A DNA stretch of 29,981 nt from SICV01 sp038045265. Lineage in GTDB: Archaea > Nanobdellota > Nanobdellia > Pacearchaeales > GW2011-AR1. Location: contig JBBSYL010000012.1 in the NCBI GenBank assembly GCA_038045265.1, positions 1-29,981 on the forward strand, read 5' to 3'. A model generated the notes under the pieces. The model had not been told where the DNA came from and did no database searches. It saw nothing but the letters and a program-made list of their open reading frames with translations. Below, one piece after another: positions 14,838 through 21,635 of the stretch. The position numbers were made by a program, and so were the translations under genes. Each line of letters starts with the position of its first letter. Positions within the stretch are counted from its first letter, which is position 1.

Positions 14838-14865
14838 AACGAGGATGCAATAAAACCTCCTCGTT
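14838..14865 (-). terminator. Hairpin terminator after RecB-like nuclease gene
   Basis: AACGAGGA (14838-14845) pairs perfectly with TCCTCGTT (14858-14865) around a 12-base loop. Read on the minus strand, the stem follows the nuclease stop codon at 14881 by about 15 bases and is followed by TTATT, like an intrinsic terminator. On the plus strand its left arm can pair instead with 14823-14832. Confidence 0.5.
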
Positions 14866-14871
14866 CGGTGC

Positions 14872-15339
14872 GGGCGCTTTCTAGTAAAACATTGCATTGA
14901 TTTCATCTGTGTAATCGCTATTTTCAATTCTCTGCCTTCTTTCTATTTCTTCTAGGCAGGCCTGTCTCTTGCTATTGAATATATCGTTTATTTCTCCAAT
15001 AGGGTAATTTTTTATATCTGTCCCAGAATCTAATAATTGGTCAGCTATTCTATTAATTTCTTCTTTAAACTCTTCTACATCTTCTAAACTAAATACATGT
15101 TCTTTAGACACTCCTAACTTTAGATAATGAAAGATTGTTTTTGAAGGTATAATATTTTTCTTTTTATGTAATAACATATTATAGAATAGGGCTTGTCTTT
15201 CAAAATTTTCTCCTTTGTCAATGCTATTGCTAGTCTTATAATCTATAATAACAAATTCTGAACCTTCTTTTTTAGTTGCTTGTAGGTCTATAATTCCTTT
15301 TAGTCCTATTTTCATTATATCATTTTCTTTTAATGGGAA
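14872..15339. repeat. Direct repeat, right copy (468 bp)
   Basis: Matches 1-468 except G at 14899 for A at 28. It covers 9 bases of 3' flank and residues 126-277 of the nuclease gene. The repeat begins directly after the terminator hairpin and the base c at 14871. Its right end lies in the codons for the residues FPLKEND, where the two genes diverge. Confidence 0.97.
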
Positions 15340-15714
15340 TGAGATAGTTTCTTCACAAACATGATTTTCATGAGAATCGATTATCTTAATTCCATTCAGC
15401 ATTGCTTTAATATAATCTATTTGATTTAGAGTATTACCTTTCAAATCTTTATGTATATTGAGATTATGGCTTTCCCATTTTTCTATTAAATGCAAACAGG
15501 CCGTATCTTGGTCAATATCTTTTTTTGCATATTTTTCAAGACAATCATGAACTATTTTTCCAGAAAGACCATAACATACAGGCACCTTAGTATCATCTGG
15601 GACTTTAGCAATGTATGTAAGGTAAAATAACAAAGGGCTTTGATAATATACATTTAGACTAGATGGAGATAAATTGAATTCAATCTTGTTTTCTTTCTCT
15701 TTTTTCAACACCAT
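14881..15714 (-). CDS. RecB/Cas4-like PD-(D/E)XK nuclease
   Basis: 277 residues with a complete RecB-type nuclease pattern: NLSPSSLNVYYQSPLLFYL near 14-32, GLSGKIVHDCLEKY with the motif-I histidine near 49-62, GLKGIIDLQ with the aspartate near 136-144, VIIDYKTS near 153-160 and the ERQALFYNMLL element that stabilises DNA. Such domains cut or trim DNA in recombination, repair and CRISPR adaptation; no partner helicase is adjacent. The C-terminal half is the donor or twin of the chimera at 10-846. A TATA box at about 15735-15748 suggests a leaderless transcript. As the intact copy, it would be restored if the island were lost. Confidence 0.9.
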   Translation of the reverse strand: MVLKKEKENKIEFNLSPSSLNVYYQSPLLFYLTYIAKVPDDTKVPVCYGLSGKIVHDCLEKYAKKDIDQDTACLHLIEKWESHNLNIHKDLKGNTLNQIDYIKAMLNGIKIIDSHENHVCEETISFPLKENDIMKIGLKGIIDLQATKKEGSEFVIIDYKTSNSIDKGENFERQALFYNMLLHKKKNIIPSKTIFHYLKLGVSKEHVFSLEDVEEFKEEINRIADQLLDSGTDIKNYPIGEINDIFNSKRQACLEEIERRQRIENSDYTDEINAMFY

Positions 15715-15734
15715 ATATTTTTAGAGAATTTTGG

Positions 15735-15748
15735 GCTTATATATTCAA
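15735..15748 (-). promoter_or_regulatory. TATA box of RecB-like nuclease gene
   Basis: The minus strand reads TTGAATATATAAGC about 27 bases before the ATG at 15714, giving a leaderless transcript. It is followed upstream by the hairpin cluster. Confidence 0.55.
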
Positions 15749-15754
15749 TCATTG

Positions 15755-15883
15755 CATCTTGAACACAAGAAAATCAAAGATTTTCTGTGCAGAAAAATCC
15801 TTAAAAGATTTTTCATGCATCCTAACTTCAAGATGTCAAGACTTTTCAAGTCTTGAGCACATTCAAGAATCAGAGATTCTTGA
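15755..15883. repeat. Cluster of nested and tandem hairpins
   Basis: An outer 9-bp stem, CATCTTGAA (15755-15763) with TTCAAGATG (15827-15835), encloses two perfect 8-bp hairpins: AGAAAATC/GATTTTCT (15768-15786, 3-base loop) and GAAAAATC/GATTTTTC (15792-15814, 7-base loop). Two perfect 9-bp hairpins follow: TCAAGACTT/AAGTCTTGA (15836-15856) and TCAAGAATC/GATTCTTGA (15863-15883), each with a 3-base loop. Three of the four hairpins end ATC..GAT at the loop. The cluster fills the space between two divergent promoters and has no reading frame of note. Confidence 0.8.
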
Positions 15884-15910
15884 TGATATTCAATTCTTGA
15901 TACTAGCATA

Positions 15911-15919
15911 ATTTATAAA
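15911..15919 (+). promoter_or_regulatory. TATA box of cyclophilin gene
   Basis: ATTTATAAA begins 30 bases before the ATG at 15941, so the transcript is probably leaderless; no Shine-Dalgarno sequence is present. Confidence 0.6.
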
Positions 15920-15940
15920 CTTTATCCGTTAAATTGGATC

Positions 15941-16498
15941 ATGCAGGTAAAAAAGAGTAGTTTATGGACTAGTATTGTGGTAATAGCAATTGTTATTGCG
16001 GGAATATATTTTATAAATGCTGGAAATGATGATAAAAGCATGGCCAAAGTTAAATTGGAGACAAATTATGGAGATATTGTTATTGAACTTTATTCTGATA
16101 TGCCTCTAACTTCAGAGAACTTTGAGAAACTTGTTAATGAAGGTTTTTATGATGGAATTGTTTTTCATAGGGTTATTGATGGTTTCATGATTCAGGGAGG
16201 AGATCCAAAAGGAGATGGTACTGGAGGACCAGGATACACAATAAAAGATGAATTTACACATTCTGGAGGAAATAGGAACATAAGGGGAACGATAAGCATG
16301 GCGAATGCTGGTTCTAATACTGGGGGAAGTCAATTTTTCATTAATTTAGTAGATAATAATTTCTTGGACAAAAAACATCCCGCATTTGGAATTGTTGTCT
16401 CAGGAATGGATGTTGTTGATGAAATTGCAAAGGTTGAGACTGATGGAAATGATAGGCCTATTGAATCTGTAATTATAGAAAAAGCAAGTTTGATTTGA
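15941..16498 (+). CDS. Membrane-anchored cyclophilin-type peptidyl-prolyl isomerase
   Basis: 185 residues. A short basic start (MQVKKSS) and a hydrophobic helix at about 9-25 anchor or export the protein. The cyclophilin domain follows: FHRVIDGFMIQGGDP at 75-89 with catalytic R77 and Q85, then GTISMANAG, GGSQFFI and a C-terminal ending typical of short prokaryotic cyclophilins. It catalyses cis-trans isomerisation of proline bonds, here probably outside the cytoplasm, helping folding of exported proteins. It stands alone with its own promoter; the following cupredoxin, also exported, is transcribed separately. Confidence 0.95.
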   Translation: MQVKKSSLWTSIVVIAIVIAGIYFINAGNDDKSMAKVKLETNYGDIVIELYSDMPLTSENFEKLVNEGFYDGIVFHRVIDGFMIQGGDPKGDGTGGPGYTIKDEFTHSGGNRNIRGTISMANAGSNTGGSQFFINLVDNNFLDKKHPAFGIVVSGMDVVDEIAKVETDGNDRPIESVIIEKASLI

Positions 16499-16580
16499 CA
16501 ATATCAAAAATAAAATTTCATTGAATCTATGGTTTGTGAGGTTGGGTTTTAAATCTTACTATAGAAAAATAGAGAAGCAA

Positions 16581-16592
16581 ACCTTAAATAGA
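16581..16592 (+). promoter_or_regulatory. TATA box of cupredoxin gene
   Basis: The sequence AACCTTAAATAG lies about 25 bases before the ATG at 16612, the archaeal position for a leaderless transcript. Confidence 0.5.
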
Positions 16593-16611
16593 TTGTAATA
16601 TAATAATTGGT

Positions 16612-16971
16612 ATGAATAAAAGGATGATTGTAGGGATTATAATCGCACTATTGGTTGTAATTGGAGCTTTCTACTTTTTACTTAATAAGGAATCAAGTAA
16701 TGCTGTACCTGCCCCTTCATCTGGATTGAATATTGAGATTAAAGATTTTGCTTTTTCACCATCAACATTGAATGTTAAGGTAGGAGATAGAGTAACTTGG
16801 ACTAATTCAGATTCTGCCCCCCATACAGTTACTTCTGATTCGGGTGGCGAATTAAGCTCTGGAACTATCTCTGCTGACGAGACATATTCTCATACTTTCA
16901 CGAGTGCTGGAACTTATAATTATCACTGCCAATTCCATACTGGAATGAAATCTAAAGTTATCGTTGAATAA
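16612..16971 (+). CDS. Exported cupredoxin (amicyanin/plastocyanin-like)
   Basis: 119 residues. A hydrophobic N-terminal helix (about 6-24) is followed by a serine/proline linker and a type 1 copper domain. The four ligands are visible: H71 in APHTV, C106 and H109 in YHCQFHTGM, and M112. The spacing C-x2-H-x2-M is that of amicyanin-like short cupredoxins. It would carry single electrons or bind copper at the outer face of the membrane. A copper ATPase lies in the same window (27726-29693) but is not linked. The next gene starts 2 bases after the stop, so they are co-transcribed. Confidence 0.93.
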   Translation: MNKRMIVGIIIALLVVIGAFYFLLNKESSNAVPAPSSGLNIEIKDFAFSPSTLNVKVGDRVTWTNSDSAPHTVTSDSGGELSSGTISADETYSHTFTSAGTYNYHCQFHTGMKSKVIVE

Positions 16972-16972
16972 A

Positions 16973-17356
16973 ATGAAGAGCAAAAATAAGTTAGATTTTA
17001 GAAAGATTCTATATATTATCTTGTCAATTGCTGTTGTTATTCTTATTTTTTCTTTTTTTGATTACCTTGTGCATCAATTAAGTGCCGAATATTCTGTTCC
17101 AGACTATTATTTTAATAATAAGATAATTTATGGATGTTTGTGGGGTTTTATTTTTTATTTTTTTCTTAGGAAATGGAAGGCGAGCCCCATGTTTAAGTCT
17201 GCAGTATTTTCCTTCCTTATTGCTACTGTTCTACAAATAAGATATTTTTATGAGGGATATTCTTTAAAGTTTGTAATTGAGTTTTTGTTTTATCATTTTT
17301 TCATTTTGTGGGTTGTTTCTTATTTTGTTTTTAGAATGTTAAACCGCTTTGTATGA
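16973..17356 (+). CDS. Hypothetical four-helix membrane protein (127 aa)
   Basis: The start is the ATG at 16973 (MKSKNKLDFRKILYII); an in-frame TTG at 16964 would overlap the cupredoxin gene and is less likely. Four hydrophobic segments rich in F, Y and I can be seen (about 12-32, 48-63, 71-87 and 98-118). Co-transcription with the cupredoxin suggests an envelope role. No family recognised. Confidence 0.75.
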   Translation: MKSKNKLDFRKILYIILSIAVVILIFSFFDYLVHQLSAEYSVPDYYFNNKIIYGCLWGFIFYFFLRKWKASPMFKSAVFSFLIATVLQIRYFYEGYSLKFVIEFLFYHFFILWVVSYFVFRMLNRFV

Positions 17357-17359
17357 AAG

Positions 17360-17370
17360 GTTTTTATACG
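17360..17370 (+). promoter_or_regulatory. TATA box of 284-aa membrane gene
   Basis: GTTTTTATACG lies about 25 bases before the ATG at 17390, with the expected spacing for leaderless transcription. Confidence 0.5.
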
Positions 17371-17389
17371 GGCTTGAATTGTCTAATGT

Positions 17390-18244
17390 ATGGGATTGAG
17401 AGGGTTTGGGGTTTTTGTTCTATCTGTTATTTTGTTTGTAGTCCTGACTTTGGGTATGATTGCCGGAAGCTTGAATGTATTTCTCTCCGCAGGAGTTTAT
17501 CAAGACGCATTTGAGGAAGCAAATGTATATTCTTTTGTTGAAAAGCAGTTTATCGGAAATGAGCTGGGATTAAATTTTGTCAAGGGAGGGGTAAAGGGGG
17601 CAGTTGACAGCACTCTGGAACAGGTTTTGGATTACATTAATGGAGATACAAATGAAATAGTTTTGATTATTGATGGAAATGAAATAAAAAAGTTTTTTGA
17701 GCAGGAAGTGACTAAGTTTCCAGTATGCACAGAAGAAGAATCTGCTTATGTTGGAGGGGAAGTAAAATGCAGACCCGCCTCCTTGAATAGTTCGCAGTTT
17801 TTGGAGCAGGTATTAGTTGAGGAAAATATAAAAATAGTTGAAAGTCAAGAAGTTGATTTGCTTGAAGTTTTTGACAAAGAGAAAAATATTGACAAATTGA
17901 GAAATGGAGTATCGTATTATAAGTTTGGTCTCTGGGCTTTGCCTATTATTGCTGTTATTTTAGTGTTGCTTGTATTTTATATTTCTGGAGAGAGCAAGAG
18001 AATGGCATTGTTCTTCTCTGGAGGTGCCTTGATATTTTCAGGCTTGATTGGCATTTTTGGAGGAAGTTATTTTGAGAACTTTCTGCTTGGAAAAATGAAT
18101 GGGCTTGAAGGAAGCATATCTGCTCTCGTTCAATCTCTTCTCGATTCATTTGTAGCAAGATTGTTAGTAATAGGATTTATGCTTGGAGTTATAGGTATTT
18201 TGTTTTATCTTGCAGGGTTTGTTGCTTCACCTAAAAAGAAATAA
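17390..18244 (+). CDS. Hypothetical membrane protein with large extracytoplasmic domain (284 aa)
   Basis: An N-terminal hydrophobic helix (about 6-28) is followed by a soluble region of about 150 residues with two cysteines (C113 and C127 approximately) that could form a disulfide outside the cell. Three more hydrophobic segments in the last third (GLWALPIIAVILVLLVFYI; MALFFSGGALIFSGLIGIF; ARLLVIGFMLGVIGILFYL) and a basic tail SPKKK follow. Its stop directly abuts the stop of the convergent gene at 18245. It resembles short membrane proteins common in DPANN genomes; no function known. Confidence 0.8.
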   Translation: MGLRGFGVFVLSVILFVVLTLGMIAGSLNVFLSAGVYQDAFEEANVYSFVEKQFIGNELGLNFVKGGVKGAVDSTLEQVLDYINGDTNEIVLIIDGNEIKKFFEQEVTKFPVCTEEESAYVGGEVKCRPASLNSSQFLEQVLVEENIKIVESQEVDLLEVFDKEKNIDKLRNGVSYYKFGLWALPIIAVILVLLVFYISGESKRMALFFSGGALIFSGLIGIFGGSYFENFLLGKMNGLEGSISALVQSLLDSFVARLLVIGFMLGVIGILFYLAGFVASPKKK

Positions 18245-18496
18245 TTACATTTTAGGATTTAACATGTCGACTCTTAGGAATAAATAGATTATTGCTATAA
18301 ATATTGAGAATGAGGCGATTATCAAACCTAAGGTACTGTCTGTTTTTGAGCTTGTGCCTATTACTGAACCTGTTATGTTTGAAAGAAAAAGGGAAGATAT
18401 GATAAAACCAGCCCCAGCAGTTATTTCAAAAACTCTTTCCAATTTCTTTTTCTTTTCTTTCTTTATTGCAAGATTCTCTATTACTTTGTAGCTCAT
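18245..18496 (-). CDS. Small two-helix membrane protein (83 aa)
   Basis: A lysine-rich cytoplasmic start (NLAIKKEKKKKLERVFE) is followed by two hydrophobic segments (about 25-45 and 56-74). Between them is SNITGSVIGTSS; an N-I-T-G-x-x-I-G stretch recurs near membrane segments of Woesearchaeota/Pacearchaeota surface proteins as I remember them. A TATA-like box (TTAAATAA on the minus strand) lies about 25 bases before the ATG. Convergent with the preceding gene. Function unknown. Confidence 0.68.
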   Translation of the reverse strand: MSYKVIENLAIKKEKKKKLERVFEITAGAGFIISSLFLSNITGSVIGTSSKTDSTLGLIIASFSIFIAIIYLFLRVDMLNPKM

Positions 18497-18566
18497 AGTT
18501 TTTTTAATAAATAGGATTATTTAAGCTTATAGATTTTTTAGGAAAGTGGCAGTTTTCTTAGGTGAA

Positions 18567-18578
18567 AGGTTTAAATAT
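18567..18578 (+). promoter_or_regulatory. TATA box of doxX-like gene
   Basis: GGTTTAAATATT lies 21-32 bases before the ATG at 18599, giving a leaderless transcript. Confidence 0.6.
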
Positions 18579-18598
18579 TCAATATTTCTGAGAAAGCA

Positions 18599-19003
18599 AT
18601 GCGATTAAGTGAGAAGACAAAGGCAGGATTTTATTTTGTGTTTAGAGTGTTAGTTGGACTTATGTTCTTACAGCATGGGGCCCAGAAATTATTTGGAGCA
18701 TTTAATGGACCTGGACTTGCAGGATTTGCGGGTTTTGCTGGAATACCTATTTGGCTTGCAGGAGTAGTAGGGGTAGTTGAATTTGTTGGAGGAATATTTA
18801 TAGTTATAGGATTATTCACAAGAACATCTGCAATTGTATCTACTATAAACTTGATAGTTGCTTTGATATTGGTGCATTTCCCTAATGGTACGATACCAGT
18901 GATGAATGGTGGAGAGTTGGCAATAGTGTATATTGCGGCTTTCCTTGTATTGATAGCTAATGGTTCAGGAAGATGGGCAGTTGATAATTTGATTAGAAGA
19001 TAG
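18599..19003 (+). CDS. DoxX family membrane protein
   Basis: 134 residues, typical family length. Features seen: RVLVGLMFLQHGAQKLFGAF at about 17-36 (the family's R..G..F...G..K signature), a glycine-rich stretch around GPGLAGFAGFAGIPIW, GVVEFVGGIFIVIGLFTR, and two further hydrophobic segments, making four helices. DoxX proteins are integral membrane proteins linked to thiosulfate:quinone oxidoreductase in Acidianus, but most relatives have other, poorly defined redox or stress roles. It is probably a single-gene unit, followed 30 bases later by the transglycosylase gene, which has its own TATA box. Confidence 0.93.
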   Translation: MRLSEKTKAGFYFVFRVLVGLMFLQHGAQKLFGAFNGPGLAGFAGFAGIPIWLAGVVGVVEFVGGIFIVIGLFTRTSAIVSTINLIVALILVHFPNGTIPVMNGGELAIVYIAAFLVLIANGSGRWAVDNLIRR

Positions 19004-19014
19004 ACTTTTATACC
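19004..19014 (+). promoter_or_regulatory. TATA box of tRNA-guanine transglycosylase gene
   Basis: ACTTTTATACC begins 30 bases before the GTG start at 19034, supporting that GTG as the start of a leaderless mRNA. Confidence 0.55.
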
Positions 19015-19033
19015 ATTCTTCCGATTTAATGCC

Positions 19034-20161
19034 GTGATATTTCAAATAATTGCAAAGGATAGAAAAAGCAAAGCAAGAACAGGCACCTTGAATACAAAAT
19101 CTGGAAAAATTGAAACTCCTTTTTTCATGCCTGTTGCAACTAAGATGACTGCAAAATTTGTTTCTCCAGATGATTTTGAGAAGATGGGTGCAAAAGCAGT
19201 GATAAGCAATGCTTTCATATTGAGTTTGAAGCCTGGAACTAAAATAATAAAAAAGGCTGGAGGAATTGGAAAAATGATGGCTTGGAATGGCATTAATTTT
19301 ACAGACTCTGGAGGTTTTCAGATGTATACTAAATCTTTATACATTGGAAGTGATGAAAATGGTGTTAGATTTAGGGATCCTTTTGGTGGGAAAGAATATT
19401 ATGTAACTCCTGAAAAAGATATGCAGATACAGCTTGATATCAATAGTGATGTTGCGATGTGCTTAGATAGTATGCCTTTAATTGAAAATTCTAAAGGAGA
19501 TATAAAGAAAGCAGTTGAGAAAACTAGCAAATGGGCAAAAAAGTGCAAGGATTATCATGATAAAATGCAGAAAAAGATAAAACTTGAAAATAAGCAGATA
19601 TTATTTGGAATAATTCAGGGAGGAATACATAAAGATTTGAGGGAAAAATCGGCTCGAGAATTGGTAAAATTAAACTTTTTAGGATATTCAATAGGAGGTT
19701 TAGCTCTAGGAGAGCCAAAAAAAGAGGAGTATAAGATGATTGAAGTTTGTAAGAAGATAATTCCTAAAGAGAAACCTGTTTATTTGATGGGTGCTGGGCA
19801 TCCATTAGAGTTGCTTGAAGCTGTTTCGAGAGGAGTAGATATTTTTGATTCTAGATTTCCAACAAGAAATGCAAGACATGGGAGCATTTACATTTGGAAA
19901 GGTAAAATAAATTTAATGAATAAGAAGTATGAAAATGACCTCTCTGCTATTGATAAGGAATGTGATTGTTTCTCTTGTAAAACATATACAAAGGCGTATA
20001 TAAGATATTTATTGAAACAGGGAGAGGGAACAGGATATAGATTAGCGAGCATACACAATTTGCACTTTTTACAATCAGTTATGAAGAAAGCTCGGGAAGA
20101 GATTAAGAAGGGAAAGTTTGACAAATTGCTTAAAGAATTTAGGAAAAATTACAAAGAATAG
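19034..20161 (+). CDS. tgt: tRNA-guanine transglycosylase, bacterial (queuine-type) architecture
   Basis: 375 residues starting with GTG. Catalytic D91 lies in TDSGGFQMY, the nucleophile D272 in FDSRFPTRNARHG, and substrate-pocket GGLALGE near 221-227. The zinc site is C310, C312, C315 and H341. The enzyme exchanges a guanine in tRNA for a 7-deazaguanine base. Its length and motifs match bacterial/eukaryal Tgt (position 34, preQ1 or queuine), not the longer archaeal enzyme with a PUA domain that inserts preQ0 at position 15. Substrate cannot be told from sequence alone. No queuosine or archaeosine pathway gene is adjacent. Confidence 0.93.
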   Translation: MIFQIIAKDRKSKARTGTLNTKSGKIETPFFMPVATKMTAKFVSPDDFEKMGAKAVISNAFILSLKPGTKIIKKAGGIGKMMAWNGINFTDSGGFQMYTKSLYIGSDENGVRFRDPFGGKEYYVTPEKDMQIQLDINSDVAMCLDSMPLIENSKGDIKKAVEKTSKWAKKCKDYHDKMQKKIKLENKQILFGIIQGGIHKDLREKSARELVKLNFLGYSIGGLALGEPKKEEYKMIEVCKKIIPKEKPVYLMGAGHPLELLEAVSRGVDIFDSRFPTRNARHGSIYIWKGKINLMNKKYENDLSAIDKECDCFSCKTYTKAYIRYLLKQGEGTGYRLASIHNLHFLQSVMKKAREEIKKGKFDKLLKEFRKNYKE

Positions 20162-20162
20162 G

Positions 20163-20172
20163 TTTAAAAAAT
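20163..20172 (+). promoter_or_regulatory. TATA box of PIN-like gene
   Basis: TTTAAAAAAT begins 29 bases before the ATG at 20192, giving a leaderless transcript. Confidence 0.5.
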
Positions 20173-20191
20173 AGGTTTTTGTGCGTTTCTC

Positions 20192-21010
20192 ATGAACAAT
20201 TGCCAAGATGTTGGTCCAGAAACTAGATTTATAATAGATAGCTGTGCTTTTGATGCTTTCAACGACAATAAACCTTCCCTTAGATACCAATTGGAGCATT
20301 TTCTTGATCCTGAAGCAGATAGGAAAGAGATATGTGGGTCGGTTAAGTCATATCTTGAAGCCTTAAGTGCGACTTTAGACTTTTCAAGAGCAAGAGAGAT
20401 GGTTTTTTTGGGATCTGTTTTGGATGAAAGGGCTTGTTTTTATGACATTGTCAAGAACAGAGTGAAAGCAGTCAAGACAGGTTTTCCAAGAAAAGCGAAG
20501 AGTGAGCCATTAACAGAAGATTTTGGATCTCTGATGAAACATGCGGAGAGGTTTATGGAAGTTTTCAGAGAAGCTAATGCACTTATGCAAAGAAGAAGAT
20601 TTTCTGTAAATGAATTTTGTGCTTTACAAAGAACAATTTATGATTTTACCTTAAATCTTGCAAGAAGCGTGCATACTTACACGAGAGGTAAAGATAATTT
20701 GCCTACTCTAGGAGAAATTGCTGAGACAGATAGAAAAATAATGGCTAGTGCCGCAGCTTTGGCATTAAAGAATCCTGTCGTGATAATCTCGAAGGATAGT
20801 GGAATTATAGGACGTAATAGAACTAATGTACAAAGTTCTCTTGAGAAGATTGTTCCCCATCTTAGGACAGATCCCTGTTCTAGAACTCATAAAGGGTTGA
20901 ATATAACCCTTCCCTTCTCTATTGGGGTATACAATCCAGATAGCTCTAAAAATGGAAAAGGATTTTATGATCCGGATAAAGTAAGACTTGTTTATGGGGT
21001 TGAAGCTTAG
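20192..21010 (+). CDS. PIN-like domain protein (272 aa)
   Basis: The N-terminal strand FIIDSCAFDAF near 13-23 gives the first aspartate. ETDRKIMASAAALAL near 179-193 and PVVIISKDSGI near 195-205 give the last acidic positions of a PIN fold. Between them is a long helical insert of about 130 residues. The arrangement suggests a PIN RNase not paired with an antitoxin gene. The stop codon overlaps the stop of the convergent methyltransferase gene. Arg-rich stretches (RRRF, HLRTDPCSRTHKG) could bind RNA. The assignment is moderate; another Rossmann-like nuclease is possible. Confidence 0.65.
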   Translation: MNNCQDVGPETRFIIDSCAFDAFNDNKPSLRYQLEHFLDPEADRKEICGSVKSYLEALSATLDFSRAREMVFLGSVLDERACFYDIVKNRVKAVKTGFPRKAKSEPLTEDFGSLMKHAERFMEVFREANALMQRRRFSVNEFCALQRTIYDFTLNLARSVHTYTRGKDNLPTLGEIAETDRKIMASAAALALKNPVVIISKDSGIIGRNRTNVQSSLEKIVPHLRTDPCSRTHKGLNITLPFSIGVYNPDSSKNGKGFYDPDKVRLVYGVEA

Positions 21011-21576
21011 AAATCTTTTTTATTTTTTAAGTATTCTATCAATTTTTCAGAGATTAATGGCTTTCCATTGATTAAATTATATTTATAAGGAAGAATTACA
21101 GATTCTATTTCATTTATTTTAATTTCTACTTTGTTCTTAAATTTTAATTTATTAAAAGAGGTGCCTGTAAGTATTTTATGGACAGTGTAAACAGCATTGT
21201 CTGTCGAAAATTGTAATTTCCCAATATTTCTTGTGCTTCCTTTCACAAATTTTGTAAGTTCTGCTTTTGTTCTTTTTCTTGGAGGATAATCTCCCAAAAT
21301 TCCGCCGAAAATGAAGTAATCGAATTTGTTTTTATCATTTGGAGAAAGCAAAGTAGGAGAATCTGGATCTAATATGCAGGAATTAATTAATTGCATTGAT
21401 TTAATAGATTTGTTAAATACTTTCCCTAGTTTTTTTAGTTTATTCTTATCTTTGTCTTTTATGTTTGTAAACCAGAGATTATTTTTTCCGATTATCTTTG
21501 AAATGCTTTCATATTCTATAAGGCACCATTCATATAATTCTGGTTCTAAATGCTCTATGATAAATATAGGTTCCAT
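21007..21576 (-). CDS. SFM1/COG2428-like SPOUT methyltransferase
   Basis: 189 residues. The start IFIIEHLEPELYEWCLIEY, the middle DYFIFGGILGDYPPRKRTKA (86-105) and the knot region RNIGKLQFSTDNAV (116-129) followed by ILPYKY and GKPLISEKLIEYL match, from memory, the family of yeast Sfm1 and its archaeal relatives. Sfm1 methylates an arginine of ribosomal protein Rps3 in yeast; the archaeal proteins were annotated as RNA methyltransferases. The knot binds SAM. The substrate here is unknown. It shares an AT-rich promoter block at 21593-21610 with the divergent gene at 21636, and its stop overlaps the convergent PIN-like gene. Confidence 0.85.
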   Translation of the reverse strand: MEPIFIIEHLEPELYEWCLIEYESISKIIGKNNLWFTNIKDKDKNKLKKLGKVFNKSIKSMQLINSCILDPDSPTLLSPNDKNKFDYFIFGGILGDYPPRKRTKAELTKFVKGSTRNIGKLQFSTDNAVYTVHKILTGTSFNKLKFKNKVEIKINEIESVILPYKYNLINGKPLISEKLIEYLKNKKDF

Positions 21577-21592
21577 AATATTTGATAATTCT

Positions 21593-21610
21593 TTATTATA
21601 TAAATATTTT
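21593..21610. promoter_or_regulatory. Shared AT box of divergent genes
   Basis: A TTATTATATAAATATTTT block lies about 20 bases before the methyltransferase ATG (21576, minus) and about 30 bases before the ATG at 21636 (plus). A single bidirectional or two overlapping archaeal promoters are likely. Confidence 0.5.
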
Positions 21611-21635
21611 TTAAGGGTAGTTTTTACTGATAAAT

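Larger units (their letters stand above)
14658..14880. other. Non-coding stretch with orphan promoter and hairpins
   Basis: No convincing gene. It holds a T-rich end for the 124-residue gene (ATATATTTTTAT near 14659-14670), an orphan TATA box at 14697-14707, a small stem GGAC/GTCC around a TTTTC loop near 14782, and two competing hairpins at 14823-14865. A structured small RNA starting near 14728 on the plus strand is possible. Confidence 0.45.

Noticed and set aside
1..15339. Integrase, transposase or tRNA attachment site that would explain the island
   Set aside because: I looked for recombinase motifs and tRNA ends next to the repeats and saw none; the boundary lies inside a protein gene.
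15755..15883. CRISPR array
   Set aside because: The units are short palindromes with unequal spacing and no constant repeat or spacer length; no cas genes are present. The Cas4-like nuclease alone is not enough.
16964..16972. TTG start for the membrane protein after the cupredoxin
   Set aside because: It would overlap the cupredoxin end; the ATG at 16973 directly follows the stop and is more likely.
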